A stretch of 64,000 nt of DNA from Microbacterium sp. Root180 (GCF_001428485.1 NZ_LMHS01000003.1:1116922-1180921), one strand, 5' to 3'; shown: positions 1 through 10,307, counted from the first letter of the stretch. The notes: a model not told the origin generated them from the sequence alone. A program made the numbers and translations.

Positions 1-7
1 CGGCGGC

Positions 8-1528
8 TCATGCGCGCACCTCTTGCGGCTCGTGCTCACGCTGCCCCGCGGCGAGGTCGTGGACGAGGCCCCGCGTCGATGCGTAGAGGTCGAGATAGCG
101 CTCGAACAGCTCGTCGTACAACGGCGCGAGCGCGCGGTCGGGGGAGACGCGCGCGGTCATGGGGTTCCACTCCTCGATGCGCGGCTTCTGCGAGCTGACA
201 GCGGCGGCGGCGAGGAACGCCGCGCCGTAACTCGCGCCGATCGTGGTGGCGGGCACCTCCTGCACGAGGCCGGTCACGTCCGAGACGATCTGCAGCCACA
301 GCGCCCCCTGGGTGCCGCCCCCCACGGCGACGATGCGCCGGATGTCGGCGCCCGCGGCGCGCATGGTCTCGACGTTGTGCCGCACGCCCATCGCGGTGGC
401 CTCGAGCGCTGCGCGGTAGAGGTCGCCGCGGCCGTGGCCGAGGGTGAGGCCCGCGATCACGCCGCGCGCGTCGGGGTCGAGGATCGGCGTGCGCTCCCCC
501 GCGAAGTACGGCAGCATCACGAGGCCGCGCGCGCCGGGTTCGGAGGCTTCCGCCTCGGCCAGGAGCGTGGGATAGCCCGCGCCGGTGAGGTCCTTCAGCC
601 AGGCGGTGAGGGCGCCGGACGTCGCCAGTCCGCCGGCGAGATTGCGCGTACCGGGGAAGGCTCCGACCGTCGTCCACATCGACGGCGTGCGCAGCGTCTC
701 GGTGCCCGTCGCGACGAGGAACATGGTCGTGCCGTACATGAGCATGAGGTCGCCCGGCTCGTGCGCGCCCACGCTGACCGCCTCGGTCCACGCGTCGATC
801 GTGCCGGCGATGACCGGGGTTCCCGCCGGGATGCCGGTCTCAGCAGCCGCGGCATCCGTCACCGTTCCTGCGATGTCGCCCGCCCACAGCAGCGCGGGAG
901 CCTCGATGCCCGGCGCGAAGCGCCGCCACCACGGGTCGTGCCAGGCCGCCGCGTCGACGTCGTAGAGCGGCGAGGTCTGGCTGGCGGACTGGTGGTCGAG
1001 GACGTAGGCGCCGGTGAGCCGCCGGGCGAGCCAGGATGCGGGCATGAAGAGCCGGCGAGCGCGGGCGTACGCCTCGGGCTCCTCGTCGGCGATCCACGCG
1101 ATCTTGGGGCCGGCCGCCTGCGACGAGAGGTGCGAGCCGCCGATGCGCACGATCTCCGCCGTCCCGAGCTCCTCGGTCAGGCGCTCGACCTGAGCGGCGG
1201 CCCGGGTGTCGACGCCGTAGAGGATCGCGGCCCGCACGGGCTCGTCGTTCTCGTCCGTCAGCAGCACGCAGGGGCCCATGCCGCTCACGCCGACCGCGAC
1301 GACCTCGGGCTCGAGTCCGTCGCTGCGGGCCGAGACGAGCATCTCGGTCGCGAGAGCGACGAACTCGCTCCACCACACGTGCGCGTCCATCTCCACCCAG
1401 CCCGCCCGAGGACGCGAGACGTCGTGCGCGAGCGTCGCCGTGGCGACGATGCGCCCGCCCTCGTCGACGAGGACGCCCTTGCTGCTCGAGGTGCCGATGT
1501 CGACACCGAGCGTGCACTGAAGGGGCAT
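8..1528 (-). CDS. FGGY-family sugar kinase (xylulokinase/ribulokinase-like)
   Basis: A 506-residue FGGY carbohydrate kinase, which phosphorylates a keto-sugar or polyol with ATP in the cytoplasm. The N-terminal phosphate loop reads VDIGTSSSKG (residues 9-18), the likely catalytic base is Asp245 in GTIDAW, and the C-terminal adenosine motif is AVGGGTQGALW. The ATG is preceded by a strong AAGGAGG. The gene lies downstream of the LacI gene on the same strand, with two operator-like palindromes about 50-90 bp upstream of its start. In a D-arabinan locus the expected substrate would be D-ribulose or D-xylulose, but the family does not fix substrate from sequence alone. Confidence 0.9.
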   Translation of the reverse strand: MPLQCTLGVDIGTSSSKGVLVDEGGRIVATATLAHDVSRPRAGWVEMDAHVWWSEFVALATEMLVSARSDGLEPEVVAVGVSGMGPCVLLTDENDEPVRAAILYGVDTRAAAQVERLTEELGTAEIVRIGGSHLSSQAAGPKIAWIADEEPEAYARARRLFMPASWLARRLTGAYVLDHQSASQTSPLYDVDAAAWHDPWWRRFAPGIEAPALLWAGDIAGTVTDAAAAETGIPAGTPVIAGTIDAWTEAVSVGAHEPGDLMLMYGTTMFLVATGTETLRTPSMWTTVGAFPGTRNLAGGLATSGALTAWLKDLTGAGYPTLLAEAEASEPGARGLVMLPYFAGERTPILDPDARGVIAGLTLGHGRGDLYRAALEATAMGVRHNVETMRAAGADIRRIVAVGGGTQGALWLQIVSDVTGLVQEVPATTIGASYGAAFLAAAAVSSQKPRIEEWNPMTARVSPDRALAPLYDELFERYLDLYASTRGLVHDLAAGQREHEPQEVRA

Positions 1529-1579
1529 CGCATCCTCCTTGATCGCGACGGTGGGCGGTGTAGCGCGTTCACTCTAGAC

Positions 1580-1591
1580 GAAATCGATTTC
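1580..1591. promoter_or_regulatory. LacI-type operator, perfect palindrome
   Basis: GAAATCGATTTC, a perfect 12-bp palindrome 52 bp upstream of the sugar kinase start. The same word recurs upstream of the other units of this locus, so it is the likely site of the LacI regulator encoded at 1645-2634. Central CG in an inverted repeat is typical of LacI-family operators. Confidence 0.8.
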
Positions 1592-1605
1592 ATGATCAAC
1601 CGCGT

Positions 1606-1617
1606 GAAATCGATCAC
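1606..1617. promoter_or_regulatory. Second, imperfect LacI-type operator
   Basis: GAAATCGATCAC matches 10 of 12 positions of the locus operator and lies 26 bp (centre to centre) from the perfect copy, suggesting paired binding upstream of the kinase. Confidence 0.55.
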
Positions 1618-1644
1618 GGCGTGAAACCGGGCGTGCGCGGGAGG

Positions 1645-2634
1645 TCAGCCGCCGGCGCCGCTGCGGGCGGGCTGCACCTCGTTGCGCAGCACCACCGTCC
1701 GCGACGGCTGGTCGTCGCCGTTGATGCGTTCGAGGAGCATCTTCGCCGCCGTGACCCCCATGTGCCGGGCCGGGAGCCGCACGACGGTCACGGCACTGGG
1801 CGAGAGTGTCGTGAAGGGCAACGAGCCGACGACGGCCACCCCGATCTTGGGTGGGGTCAGGCCATGCTCGGTGAGCACCTGGATCGCACCGACCCCCAGC
1901 AGGTTGTTGCCCGCGACGACGGCGTCCGGCGGGTGGGGAAGGGCCAGGAGCTCCTCCATCGCCTCGCGCCCGCCGTCGACGCGGAAGGTCGAATGGCGCA
2001 GCAGCTCCTCGGCGTCGCTGTCGGGGAAGTGGCGCGCGAGCACGGCGCGCCAGCCCTGCGCGCGCTCGTAGGCCGTCTCGATCTGCTGCGGTCCGGTGAT
2101 GCACGCGATGCGCCGGTATCCCGCCTGCACCAGGTTCTCGGTCGCCGCTTGGCCCGCCATGCGATTGGCCATCACGACGCCGTCGATGTCGTAGCCGGTG
2201 CCGCGGTCCACGGCGACCACCGGCCGGCCGGTCGCGATGACGTCGTCGAGATTGGTGTGATCGGATGCTGCGGCGAGGATCACGCCGGCCATCTGCTCCG
2301 ACATCGCGATCTGGAGGTAGGTGGCCTCCTTCTCGATCTGCCCATCGGTGTTGCAGAGCACGACGGAGTATCCGGCCTGGGACGCGACATCCTCGACGCC
2401 GCGTGCCATCTCCGTGAAGTAGGGGTTCTCGATGTCGGGAATCACCAGCGCGATCACCTCGGATGCCTGGCGGCGCAGCGAGCGCGCCATGCGATTCGGC
2501 GTGAAGTTGAGCTGGCGCGCGGCATCGCGCACGGCGACCGTCTTCTCGTCGGACACGCCGATGCCGTTGAAGACCCGCGACACGGTCGCCGGGGACACTC
2601 CTGCGAGCTTCGCGACCTCATAGATCGTGGCCAT
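1645..2634 (-). CDS. LacI-family transcriptional regulator
   Basis: A 329-residue LacI/GalR repressor. The helix-turn-helix and hinge are at residues 2-57 (ATIYEVAKLAGVSPATVSRVFN, then NRMARSLRR), followed by a periplasmic-binding-protein-like effector domain starting at VIALVIPDIENPYFTEM. I start it at the ATG that begins the canonical helix; an upstream in-frame start would add 45 residues of low-complexity sequence. It is divergent from the GH172 gene, with one operator copy between them (2698-2709), so it probably represses both itself and the glycan genes until an imported sugar binds. Confidence 0.93.
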   Translation of the reverse strand: MATIYEVAKLAGVSPATVSRVFNGIGVSDEKTVAVRDAARQLNFTPNRMARSLRRQASEVIALVIPDIENPYFTEMARGVEDVASQAGYSVVLCNTDGQIEKEATYLQIAMSEQMAGVILAAASDHTNLDDVIATGRPVVAVDRGTGYDIDGVVMANRMAGQAATENLVQAGYRRIACITGPQQIETAYERAQGWRAVLARHFPDSDAEELLRHSTFRVDGGREAMEELLALPHPPDAVVAGNNLLGVGAIQVLTEHGLTPPKIGVAVVGSLPFTTLSPSAVTVVRLPARHMGVTAAKMLLERINGDDQPSRTVVLRNEVQPARSGAGG

Positions 2635-2697
2635 GCGTCCTCGCCCACCCCGCGCCGGTCCGCGTTGACATTGCCGGTGCGCCAACAATACAGTGTT

Positions 2698-2709
2698 GAA
2701 ATCGATTCC
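2698..2709. promoter_or_regulatory. LacI-type operator between lacI and the GH172 operon
   Basis: GAAATCGATTCC matches 11 of 12 positions of the operator. It sits in the 122-bp divergent gap, 64 bp from the lacI start and 48 bp from the GH172 start, placed to control both directions. Confidence 0.75.
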
Positions 2710-2756
2710 AGAAGCTCGCTGATATTCGGCGCGCCGACACGAGGATGTGCCGAACG

Positions 2757-3899
<1,143 letters not shown>

Positions 3900-3902
3900 C
3901 CG

Positions 3903-5099
3903 TTGCTCGCCCTCCCGCCTGCGAGACGGACGGCGGCCGCCGTGCTCGCGGCATCCGCTCTCGCGCTCGTCGCCTGCGCGGGGCCGAGCGTCCCGCCGGA
4001 CGTCGACTTCGACGACCCGCTCCCCGGCGCCGCACTCGCCGCAGCCGTCGACGATGCCGTGACCGCGGTCGGAGTGTCCGACGGCGATCTGTGGCCGAGC
4101 TGCTGGTCCGACGACGACGCGCTGTACGCCGCGAACGGCGACGGGGCGGGGTTCGGCAACGAATTCTTCGACATCGCGGTCAACCGCATCACCGGGTCGC
4201 CGACGGCCGAGGACGGCCTCGAGGGCGAGGTGCTCGCGGGCGGCGACGCGATCGGACAGGTGTGGTCTGGCGAGGGATTCACCCGCAAGCCGACCGGGAT
4301 GCTGTGCACCGGCGGGTCGCTATACCTCGCCGTGCAGGACCTCCGGCTCGACTTCAACGAGGCCCCCGCCGCGACGATCGCCCGCAGCGACGACCACGGC
4401 GCGACCTGGACATGGGACACCTCGGCGCCGATGTTCGACGACGGCGTGTTCACGACCGTGTGGTTCGCCGACTACGGCAAAGAGGGCGAGCACGCGCCCG
4501 ATCCGGGCTACGCCTACGCGTACGGCCTGGACGGCAACTGGCGAGACTCCTTCGATGACTCCGCACCCGATCCCACCGAGCTGTTCCTCGCGCGGGTGCC
4601 CGTGGACTCGGTTCAGGATGCTTCGACCTGGGAGTTCTACGCGGGGGAGCCCGGCGACGCCGAGCCGACGTGGACCGGCGACATCTCGGCGAAGCGTCCC
4701 GTGCTCGTCGACGAGCGCGTCGTGCATCCGGGCGACGGGGCCGGCGAGGACGGGCAGACCGTCGGCGCGCAGAACCTGACCGTGATCTCCCAGGGCGGGG
4801 TGACCTACCTGCCGAAGCTCGACCGGTACGTCTACACCTCGTGGACCGAGCTCACGTTCGAGTTCTACGAGTCGCCGACTCCGTGGGGCCCGTGGACCCT
4901 CTTCCTGTCCGAGGACTTCGGCCCGTACCCATGGACAGACGAGCGCTTCGGCGGCTACGGCACGACGATCCCGTCGAAGTTCCTCTCGGACGACAACCGC
5001 TCGATGTGGGTGCAGTCCAACGTCTGCCCGTGCGCGCCGGCGGGCATGTCGTCCTACTGGTTCGGGCTGCGCCCCCTCTATCTCGCGCCGGTGGACTGA
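3903..5099 (+). CDS. Exported lipoprotein, divergent DUF4185-like
   Basis: A 398-residue lipoprotein with a TTG start; its lipobox is LVAC with Cys25. The mature part has a beta-propeller-like layout: DGDLW (Asp62), NGDG (Asp80), a DDHGATW Asp-box-like turn and a late PTPWGPWTLF blade motif. It resembles the two clearer DUF4185 proteins of the locus but is more diverged and carries extra cysteines (CPCAP near the end). I infer a membrane-anchored glycan-binding or glycan-cleaving role on the cell surface. The TTG is supported by CAGGA at 3891-3895 and by the signal peptide following it directly. Confidence 0.7.
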   Translation: MLALPPARRTAAAVLAASALALVACAGPSVPPDVDFDDPLPGAALAAAVDDAVTAVGVSDGDLWPSCWSDDDALYAANGDGAGFGNEFFDIAVNRITGSPTAEDGLEGEVLAGGDAIGQVWSGEGFTRKPTGMLCTGGSLYLAVQDLRLDFNEAPAATIARSDDHGATWTWDTSAPMFDDGVFTTVWFADYGKEGEHAPDPGYAYAYGLDGNWRDSFDDSAPDPTELFLARVPVDSVQDASTWEFYAGEPGDAEPTWTGDISAKRPVLVDERVVHPGDGAGEDGQTVGAQNLTVISQGGVTYLPKLDRYVYTSWTELTFEFYESPTPWGPWTLFLSEDFGPYPWTDERFGGYGTTIPSKFLSDDNRSMWVQSNVCPCAPAGMSSYWFGLRPLYLAPVD

Positions 5100-5192
5100 T
5101 GCCGGCATCCCGCCCCTCGCAACCGCGGAACCCGACCGCACCCCGATGACGCGCCCGCCGAACGAGCGGGCTCGAACGAAGGAGAGAGTGCA

Positions 5193-6725
5193 ATGACGCC
5201 TCTGAAGAGGATCACGGCCGCCGCCGCGGCCACCGGCCTCGCGGTCGCCGGAACGCTCGGGCTCGGTGCCGTGCCCGCGTTCGCCGGGGACGGCCCGACG
5301 CCGGTCACGGTCGTCGAGAAGCTGACCGGTCCCGACGCCCCCAACAACACGTGGGGCCGATGGGACATCAAGGCGACCGACCTCGGCATCATGTGGGACG
5401 ACGGTGACGGCCGTGTGCTGACGGCGTTCGGCGACACATTCGGCAACGCCTGGACCGGCCCCGGCGGCGGTGCGCCGCCCAACGGCAACTGGCGCAGCAA
5501 CGTCCTGGTGCGCTCGAGTGACACGAACCTGGCCGACGGCATGCTCTTCGAGAGCGCCGCGCAGTCGCCGCAGGGGATCGCGAAGGAGATCATCCCGTCC
5601 AAGAAGGTCAACGGCGACGAGATGACGACGATCCCGACCGCCGGCATCTCGGTGGGCGACCGTCAGTACCTGGGATTCATGTCGGTCAGGCAGTGGGGCG
5701 AGCCCGGCTACTGGGACACGAACTACGCCGGCCTGGCCTACTCCGACGACGACGGCGAGAACTGGACCGTCTCACCCGTGAAGTGGGAGAACGACGCCGA
5801 CGGCGAGAACCCGTTCCAGATGCAGGCGTTCGTGAAGAAGGGCAACGACGTCTTCGTGTTCGGCACGCCCAACGGCCGGCACGGCGCCGTGCACGTGGCG
5901 AAGGTGCCCGCCAAGAAGATGCTCGACGAGTCCGCCTACCGGTACTGGGACGGCAAGCGCTGGTCGAAGGACGAAGGGGCGGCCGCACCGGTCATCGAGG
6001 CGCCGGCGAGCGAGCTGTCGGTCTTCTACGACTCCTTCAGCAAGCGGTACCTGCTGATGACCCTGTCGGGGCCTGACATCGTGATGCGCACCGCGACCTC
6101 GCCGACGGGACCCTGGACGGATCCCCAGCTGGTGGCCAGCTCGGCCGACTACCCCGGGCTGTACGGCGGGTACTTCCACCCGTGGAGCGAGGACGGCGAG
6201 CTCTATTTCGCGATGTCGCAGTGGAGCCCGTACAACACGTATCTGATGCGGATGCAGATCGACCGCACGGGCACGATCGTGAACCCGAACCTCGTGGCGA
6301 ACGCGAGCTTCGAGCGCGGCACCACCATGGGCGACGGCACGAACGGCACGTGGGGGTGCAACCCCAACTGCGGCATCGACACCGCGCCGCCTCAGTCGTT
6401 CACGGGTGACCGCAACGCCTTCGTCCGCTTCAACAGCGGGTGGCGCAACATCTGGCAGGACGTCGACGTGAAGCCCGGAACCAGTTACCGGCTCACCGGC
6501 TTCGTGCGCACGTCCGTCAACAGCGACAACGGATACTTCGGCGCCCGCACGCTGGGCGGCACCGTGATCGGCGAGGCCCACTTCGTCTCGGTCGGCGCGT
6601 GGACGAAGTTCACCGTCGACTTCGACAGCGGCGCGAACGAGACCGTGCAGGTGTTCGCCGGCGTGTGGACCAACAGCGGCGACATCTGGCTGCAGCTGGA
6701 CGACGTCGCCGTCATCCAGCGCTGA
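5193..6725 (+). CDS. Secreted DUF4185 (GH183-like) protein with C-terminal carbohydrate-binding-like domain
   Basis: A 510-residue secreted protein. The signal peptide ends at AFA-GD (cleavage after residue 31). The DUF4185 core follows, with ATDLG (Asp63) and FGDTFG (Asp81), then a DDDGENW turn and SSADYPGLYGGYF. From about residue 365 comes a separate jelly-roll-like domain beginning NLVANASFERG, resembling CBM4/9-type modules. DUF4185 corresponds to CAZy GH183, known for endo-D-arabinanases; the paired aspartates are my candidates for catalysis. The ATG has a good GGAGAG. It is free of a lipobox, so it is released, unlike its two paralogues here. Confidence 0.83.
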   Translation: MTPLKRITAAAAATGLAVAGTLGLGAVPAFAGDGPTPVTVVEKLTGPDAPNNTWGRWDIKATDLGIMWDDGDGRVLTAFGDTFGNAWTGPGGGAPPNGNWRSNVLVRSSDTNLADGMLFESAAQSPQGIAKEIIPSKKVNGDEMTTIPTAGISVGDRQYLGFMSVRQWGEPGYWDTNYAGLAYSDDDGENWTVSPVKWENDADGENPFQMQAFVKKGNDVFVFGTPNGRHGAVHVAKVPAKKMLDESAYRYWDGKRWSKDEGAAAPVIEAPASELSVFYDSFSKRYLLMTLSGPDIVMRTATSPTGPWTDPQLVASSADYPGLYGGYFHPWSEDGELYFAMSQWSPYNTYLMRMQIDRTGTIVNPNLVANASFERGTTMGDGTNGTWGCNPNCGIDTAPPQSFTGDRNAFVRFNSGWRNIWQDVDVKPGTSYRLTGFVRTSVNSDNGYFGARTLGGTVIGEAHFVSVGAWTKFTVDFDSGANETVQVFAGVWTNSGDIWLQLDDVAVIQR

Positions 6726-6778
6726 CCCCCGCCGGGGTCGCCGTCACGGCGGCGGCCCCGGCGTATTCCGGAGGAAGC

Positions 6779-7255
6779 ATGAACCCGCGGAGCTGGCCGA
6801 TCGTCGATGGGGCGCCGGTGAATCCGGATGCGTGGCCTCTGGTGTCGCGGACGAGCGACGGACGCACCGAGGTGCTCAACGACGGACGGCGCGACCTGGT
6901 CGAGGACTCCGGTCGCGGCCCCGGCGGGTCCGCGGAAGTATGGGGCTACGAGTGGCCGGCGCCGCGCTGGTTCGATCGCGTCGTGTACGTCCCGGGCCGC
7001 CAGGACTCGCTCGGCGGATGGTTCGCCGACGGTCCCCGCGTCGAGGTGCGCGTGGACGGCGCGTGGCGGGAGGTCGGGGCATCCCTCGCCCCCGCGTACC
7101 CGAACGACCACACCGCGCTCGAGGCCGACGAGTACGTGTTCGACTTCACAGCGGTGTGCGCGGACGGGGTGCGGATCACCGGCACCGCCGGCGGACCGTT
7201 CCGCTACACCTCCATCGCGGAGCTCGAGGTCTGGCACCGGGGGGCCGCGGGATGA
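6779..7255 (+). CDS. Stand-alone discoidin-like (F5/8 type C-like) domain protein
   Basis: A 158-residue protein with no signal peptide or membrane segment. Its pattern (WGYEWPAPRWFDRVVYVPG, then RVEVRVDGAWREVG and a final FRYTSIAELEVW) is that of a galactose-binding-like beta sandwich as in F5/8 type C domains. The start has a strong GGAGGA. Its stop overlaps the next gene as ATGA, so the two are translated together. A cytoplasmic lone sugar-binding-like module beside an oxidoreductase is unusual; I cannot name its role. Confidence 0.7.
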   Translation: MNPRSWPIVDGAPVNPDAWPLVSRTSDGRTEVLNDGRRDLVEDSGRGPGGSAEVWGYEWPAPRWFDRVVYVPGRQDSLGGWFADGPRVEVRVDGAWREVGASLAPAYPNDHTALEADEYVFDFTAVCADGVRITGTAGGPFRYTSIAELEVWHRGAAG

Positions 7256-8376
7256 TCGACCTCCTCGTCGTCGGCGCGGGGTTCGGCCGCGACTTCCTCC
7301 ACCTCTACCAGCTGCACCCGGGCGTCGGCGCCGTCGGACTCGTCGAGCCCGACGCCGGGCGCCTGTCCGAGGCGGTGGACGCCTACGGGCTCGACGGCGG
7401 ATACGCCACGCTGGACGAAGCGCTGAGATCCGGCCGGTGGGACGCCGTGCACCTGCTGTCGCCGGTGCGCTTCCACGTCGCGCAGACGCTGGCCGTGCTG
7501 GCGTCGGGACGCTCGTGCGCGAGCGCCGTGCCGATGGCGACCTCGCTCGACGACATCGAACGGGTGATGGATGCCGCGGCCGCGGCATCCGGTCGCTACA
7601 TGATGATGGAGACCGCGCTCTACCAGCGCGAGTACCTGCACGCCGTGCGTCTGCGCGACACGGGAGCGCTCGGCAGGCTGACGTACCTGCGCGGTTCGCA
7701 CATGCAGGATCTCGACGGCTTCCCGCCCTACTGGATGGGGTACGCGCCGATGCAGTACGCGACGCACATCGTCGCGCCGCTGCTGGGTCTCGCCGAGGCA
7801 CGCGCCGCGTCCGTGGTGTGCTTCGGATCGGGAGAGCTGCTCCCTGCGCACCGGGGCGACGGGAGCAATCCCTTCCCGCTCGAATCCGCGCTCTTCCGGC
7901 TCGACACCCCCGCTCCCCTCACCGCCCAGGTGACGCTGTCGTTCTTCGAGAACGCGCGGTCGTACACCGAGGGGTTCGACGTCTACGGCGATCTCGGAGC
8001 GATCGAGTGGCCGTCCGTCGAGGGCGCGGCATCCGTCGTCCATCTCGCCGGACCGCAGGACGGCGCGCACCGCGGGCGGCCGATCGAGCGGCGCGAGGTC
8101 GAGGTGCCCGATCGTGCCGAGGTCCTGCCCGGTCCGCTGCGTCCGTACACGCGTCCCGGTCGCTACCGGCCGCCGGGCGGCAGGCCCGCGCTCGAGGTGC
8201 ACGCGTGGCACGGCGGCTCGCATCCTCACCTCGTGCACGAGTTCATCTCGGCCGTCGTCGCGGACCGCGAACCCGCCGTGGGACCGGCGCGGGCGGCCGC
8301 GATCACCGCCCCCGGGATCGTCGCCCATGAGTCCGCGCTGCAGGGCGGCCGGATGCTCGACGTCCCCCGCTACTGA
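7252..8376 (+). CDS. Gfo/Idh/MocA-family oxidoreductase
   Basis: A 374-residue NAD(P)-dependent sugar oxidoreductase of the Gfo/Idh/MocA family. The Rossmann motif is near the N-terminus (LLVVGAGFGRDFL, residues 4-16), followed by a substrate domain with MMMETALYQREYLHAVRL and GSHMQDLDG. In the usual EKP motif region the sequence reads SAVP, so the standard catalytic lysine is not evident and an atypical chemistry is possible. It overlaps the upstream discoidin-like gene by 4 bp and closes the plus-strand operon, facing the importer genes tail to tail. Confidence 0.82.
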   Translation: MIDLLVVGAGFGRDFLHLYQLHPGVGAVGLVEPDAGRLSEAVDAYGLDGGYATLDEALRSGRWDAVHLLSPVRFHVAQTLAVLASGRSCASAVPMATSLDDIERVMDAAAAASGRYMMMETALYQREYLHAVRLRDTGALGRLTYLRGSHMQDLDGFPPYWMGYAPMQYATHIVAPLLGLAEARAASVVCFGSGELLPAHRGDGSNPFPLESALFRLDTPAPLTAQVTLSFFENARSYTEGFDVYGDLGAIEWPSVEGAASVVHLAGPQDGAHRGRPIERREVEVPDRAEVLPGPLRPYTRPGRYRPPGGRPALEVHAWHGGSHPHLVHEFISAVVADREPAVGPARAAAITAPGIVAHESALQGGRMLDVPRY

Positions 8377-8393
8377 CGCCGAGGCTCCCCCGC

Positions 8394-9215
8394 CTACTTC
8401 ATGCCCGCGAGGCGCACCCCGTTGACGATGTAGCGCTGGAAGATGAGCACGAGGAGGATCGTCGGCAGCGCGGCGAGCGCCGACCCGGCCATCAGCAGGC
8501 CCCATTCGTTTCCGCGGTCGGAGCGGAAGTTCGCGAGGTACTGCATGATCTGCTGCAGACCGGGGTCCTGGATCGTGAGGATCGGCCAGACATAGGCGTT
8601 CCAGTAGGCGAGGAACGAGCCGACCCCGACGACCACGAACGGTCCCTGCGACTGCGGGAGGAAGATCGTCCAGAAGATCTTCCAGCGGCTCGCGCCGTCG
8701 ATGAGCGCCGCCTCCTCGATCGCGACGGGGGTGTTCAGGTAGAACTGCCGGATGAAGAACATCTGGGCGGCCGAGGCGATGCCGGGGATGATCAGCACCG
8801 CGAGGGTGTTCAGCATGCCCAGGTTCGACACGACGACGAACGACGTGAGCAGGATCGCCATGCCCGGCACGAACATCGGCGTGATGCAGTAGGCCCACCA
8901 CAGCCTCTTGCCGCGGAAGTCCAGCCGCGCGAACGCGTAGGCGGCGAACGAGTTCACCGTGAGGCTCAGCACCGTGAAGATCAGGGCGCCGATGAACGTG
9001 ATGAACATCGCCTGCAGGAAGGCGGGGTCGTTCAGGATCTGCGCGTAGTTCTCCCAGATCCAGATGTCGGGGAAGAACTGGAAGGGCGTGCGCAGCACTT
9101 CGTTCTTGCCCTTGAAGCCCGCGATGATCATCCACGCGAGCGGAAGCATCGTGCTGACCACGATCAGGGCGCCGAGGCCCCACTTGACGGCACGACTGCC
9201 GATCGACTCTCTCAT
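8394..9215 (-). CDS. Sugar ABC transporter permease (MalG-type)
   Basis: A 273-residue inner-membrane permease with about six membrane segments. The cytoplasmic EAA loop that docks the ATPase is EEAALIDGASRWKIFW. The C-terminus GVRLAGMK is typical of the MalG/CUT1 class. It lies 20 bp downstream of the MalF-type partner. No ATP-binding subunit is encoded nearby; CUT1 importers in actinobacteria often share one MsmK-type ATPase encoded elsewhere. Confidence 0.93.
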   Translation of the reverse strand: MRESIGSRAVKWGLGALIVVSTMLPLAWMIIAGFKGKNEVLRTPFQFFPDIWIWENYAQILNDPAFLQAMFITFIGALIFTVLSLTVNSFAAYAFARLDFRGKRLWWAYCITPMFVPGMAILLTSFVVVSNLGMLNTLAVLIIPGIASAAQMFFIRQFYLNTPVAIEEAALIDGASRWKIFWTIFLPQSQGPFVVVGVGSFLAYWNAYVWPILTIQDPGLQQIMQYLANFRSDRGNEWGLLMAGSALAALPTILLVLIFQRYIVNGVRLAGMK

Positions 9216-9235
9216 GACTCCGGTTCCTGGTCTTT

Positions 9236-10234
9236 CTAGCCGTCGATCGCCTTGTCGGAGTTGATGAGCCTGAAGATCAGCACGCTCACCGTCCCGAGGA
9301 CGAAGAAGAGGATCAGCGCGGCGGTGAGCGAGAAGCTCGTCGCGTAGGGCGTCGGATCCTTGAAGGTGTTGAAGATGAAGAGGTTGGGCGTCATCGTCGC
9401 GTTCGTCGGACCGCCGCCCGTCATGATGAGCGGCAGTTCGAACTGCTGGAGAGCGCCGATGGTGGAGGTGACGAGCAGGAAGACGATCACGTTCTTCATG
9501 AGGGGGATGGTGATGTAGAACGTGCGCTGGAAGAAGTTGGCGCCCTCGAGCTGCGCAGCCTCGTAGTAGCTCTCCGGGATGTCGTACATCCCCGCCAGCA
9601 TGATGAGCGTGGTGACGCCGAAGGCGAGCCAGATGCCCGGAATCGAGATCGCGGGCAGGGCGAGGTTGGGGTCGGACAGGAACGCGTACGGTCCGAGACC
9701 CACGAAGCTCAGGAGCCAGTTCACGATGCCGCCGTCCGAGCGGTACATGAACACGAAGATGATCGAGGCGACGACGGCCGACACCACGGTCGGGATGTAC
9801 ACGGTGGTCTTGAGCAGACCGGCCAGCCTGATCCCGCACGTGCGGATCAGGCTCGCGATGAGGAACGCCATGATCAGCATGGCCGGCACGACGTAGAGGG
9901 CGTACTGCGCGCCGATCCAAATCGAGTGCCAGAACTTCGGGTCCTCGAGAACGTAGCGGTAGAACTGCAGGCCGACGAAGACGGGGTCGGCGTAGAAGCT
10001 GATCTCGAAGGTCGACAGGTAGAAGGAGTACGCCAGCGGCCAGAAGACGAAGATGCCCAGGAGGATCACCATCGGCGCGATCATCAGATACGCCGTGCGG
10101 TTGTCCATCAGATGCTTGGCGACACGCACGCGCTCTTTGCGACCGCGACGACCCTTTTTCGTCTCGGGCTCGCTCTGAAGAGCGAGGTCCGCGACCTGGC
10201 TCAGGTGCGCCGTGTTCTGCGGCGACATGGTCAT
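9236..10234 (-). CDS. Sugar ABC transporter permease (MalF-type)
   Basis: A 332-residue CUT1 permease. An N-terminal cytoplasmic stretch of about 45 residues, basic in its second half (KKGRRGRKERVR), precedes six membrane segments; the docking loop is YEAAQLEGANFFQRTF. I choose the ATG at 10234 because of the clear GAAGGAG before it; longer starts run into the hairpin upstream. It is the second gene of the importer operon and is separated from the binding-protein gene by a strong hairpin. Confidence 0.92.
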   Translation of the reverse strand: MTMSPQNTAHLSQVADLALQSEPETKKGRRGRKERVRVAKHLMDNRTAYLMIAPMVILLGIFVFWPLAYSFYLSTFEISFYADPVFVGLQFYRYVLEDPKFWHSIWIGAQYALYVVPAMLIMAFLIASLIRTCGIRLAGLLKTTVYIPTVVSAVVASIIFVFMYRSDGGIVNWLLSFVGLGPYAFLSDPNLALPAISIPGIWLAFGVTTLIMLAGMYDIPESYYEAAQLEGANFFQRTFYITIPLMKNVIVFLLVTSTIGALQQFELPLIMTGGGPTNATMTPNLFIFNTFKDPTPYATSFSLTAALILFFVLGTVSVLIFRLINSDKAIDG

Positions 10235-10269
10235 GGGGATCTCCTTCGGCGTGTGCGGTGACAGAGTAC

Positions 10270-10302
10270 GTCGGGTGGGCGCCGCAGCGGCGCCCACCCG
10301 AC
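10270..10302 (-). terminator. Strong hairpin between binding-protein gene and permeases
   Basis: A perfect 14-bp stem (GTCGGGTGGGCGCC and its complement) with loop GCAGC, lying 5 bp after the binding-protein stop and 35 bp before the permease start. There is no T-tract. Such hairpins act as partial terminators or 3' stabilisers that give far more binding protein than permease. Confidence 0.7.
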
Positions 10303-10307
10303 GCGGC

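Noticed and set aside
23..1624. Long plus-strand reading frame opposite the sugar kinase, and many like it elsewhere
   Set aside because: High-GC shadow frame: rich in Arg, Ala, His and Pro, with no family motif, opposite a clear FGGY kinase.
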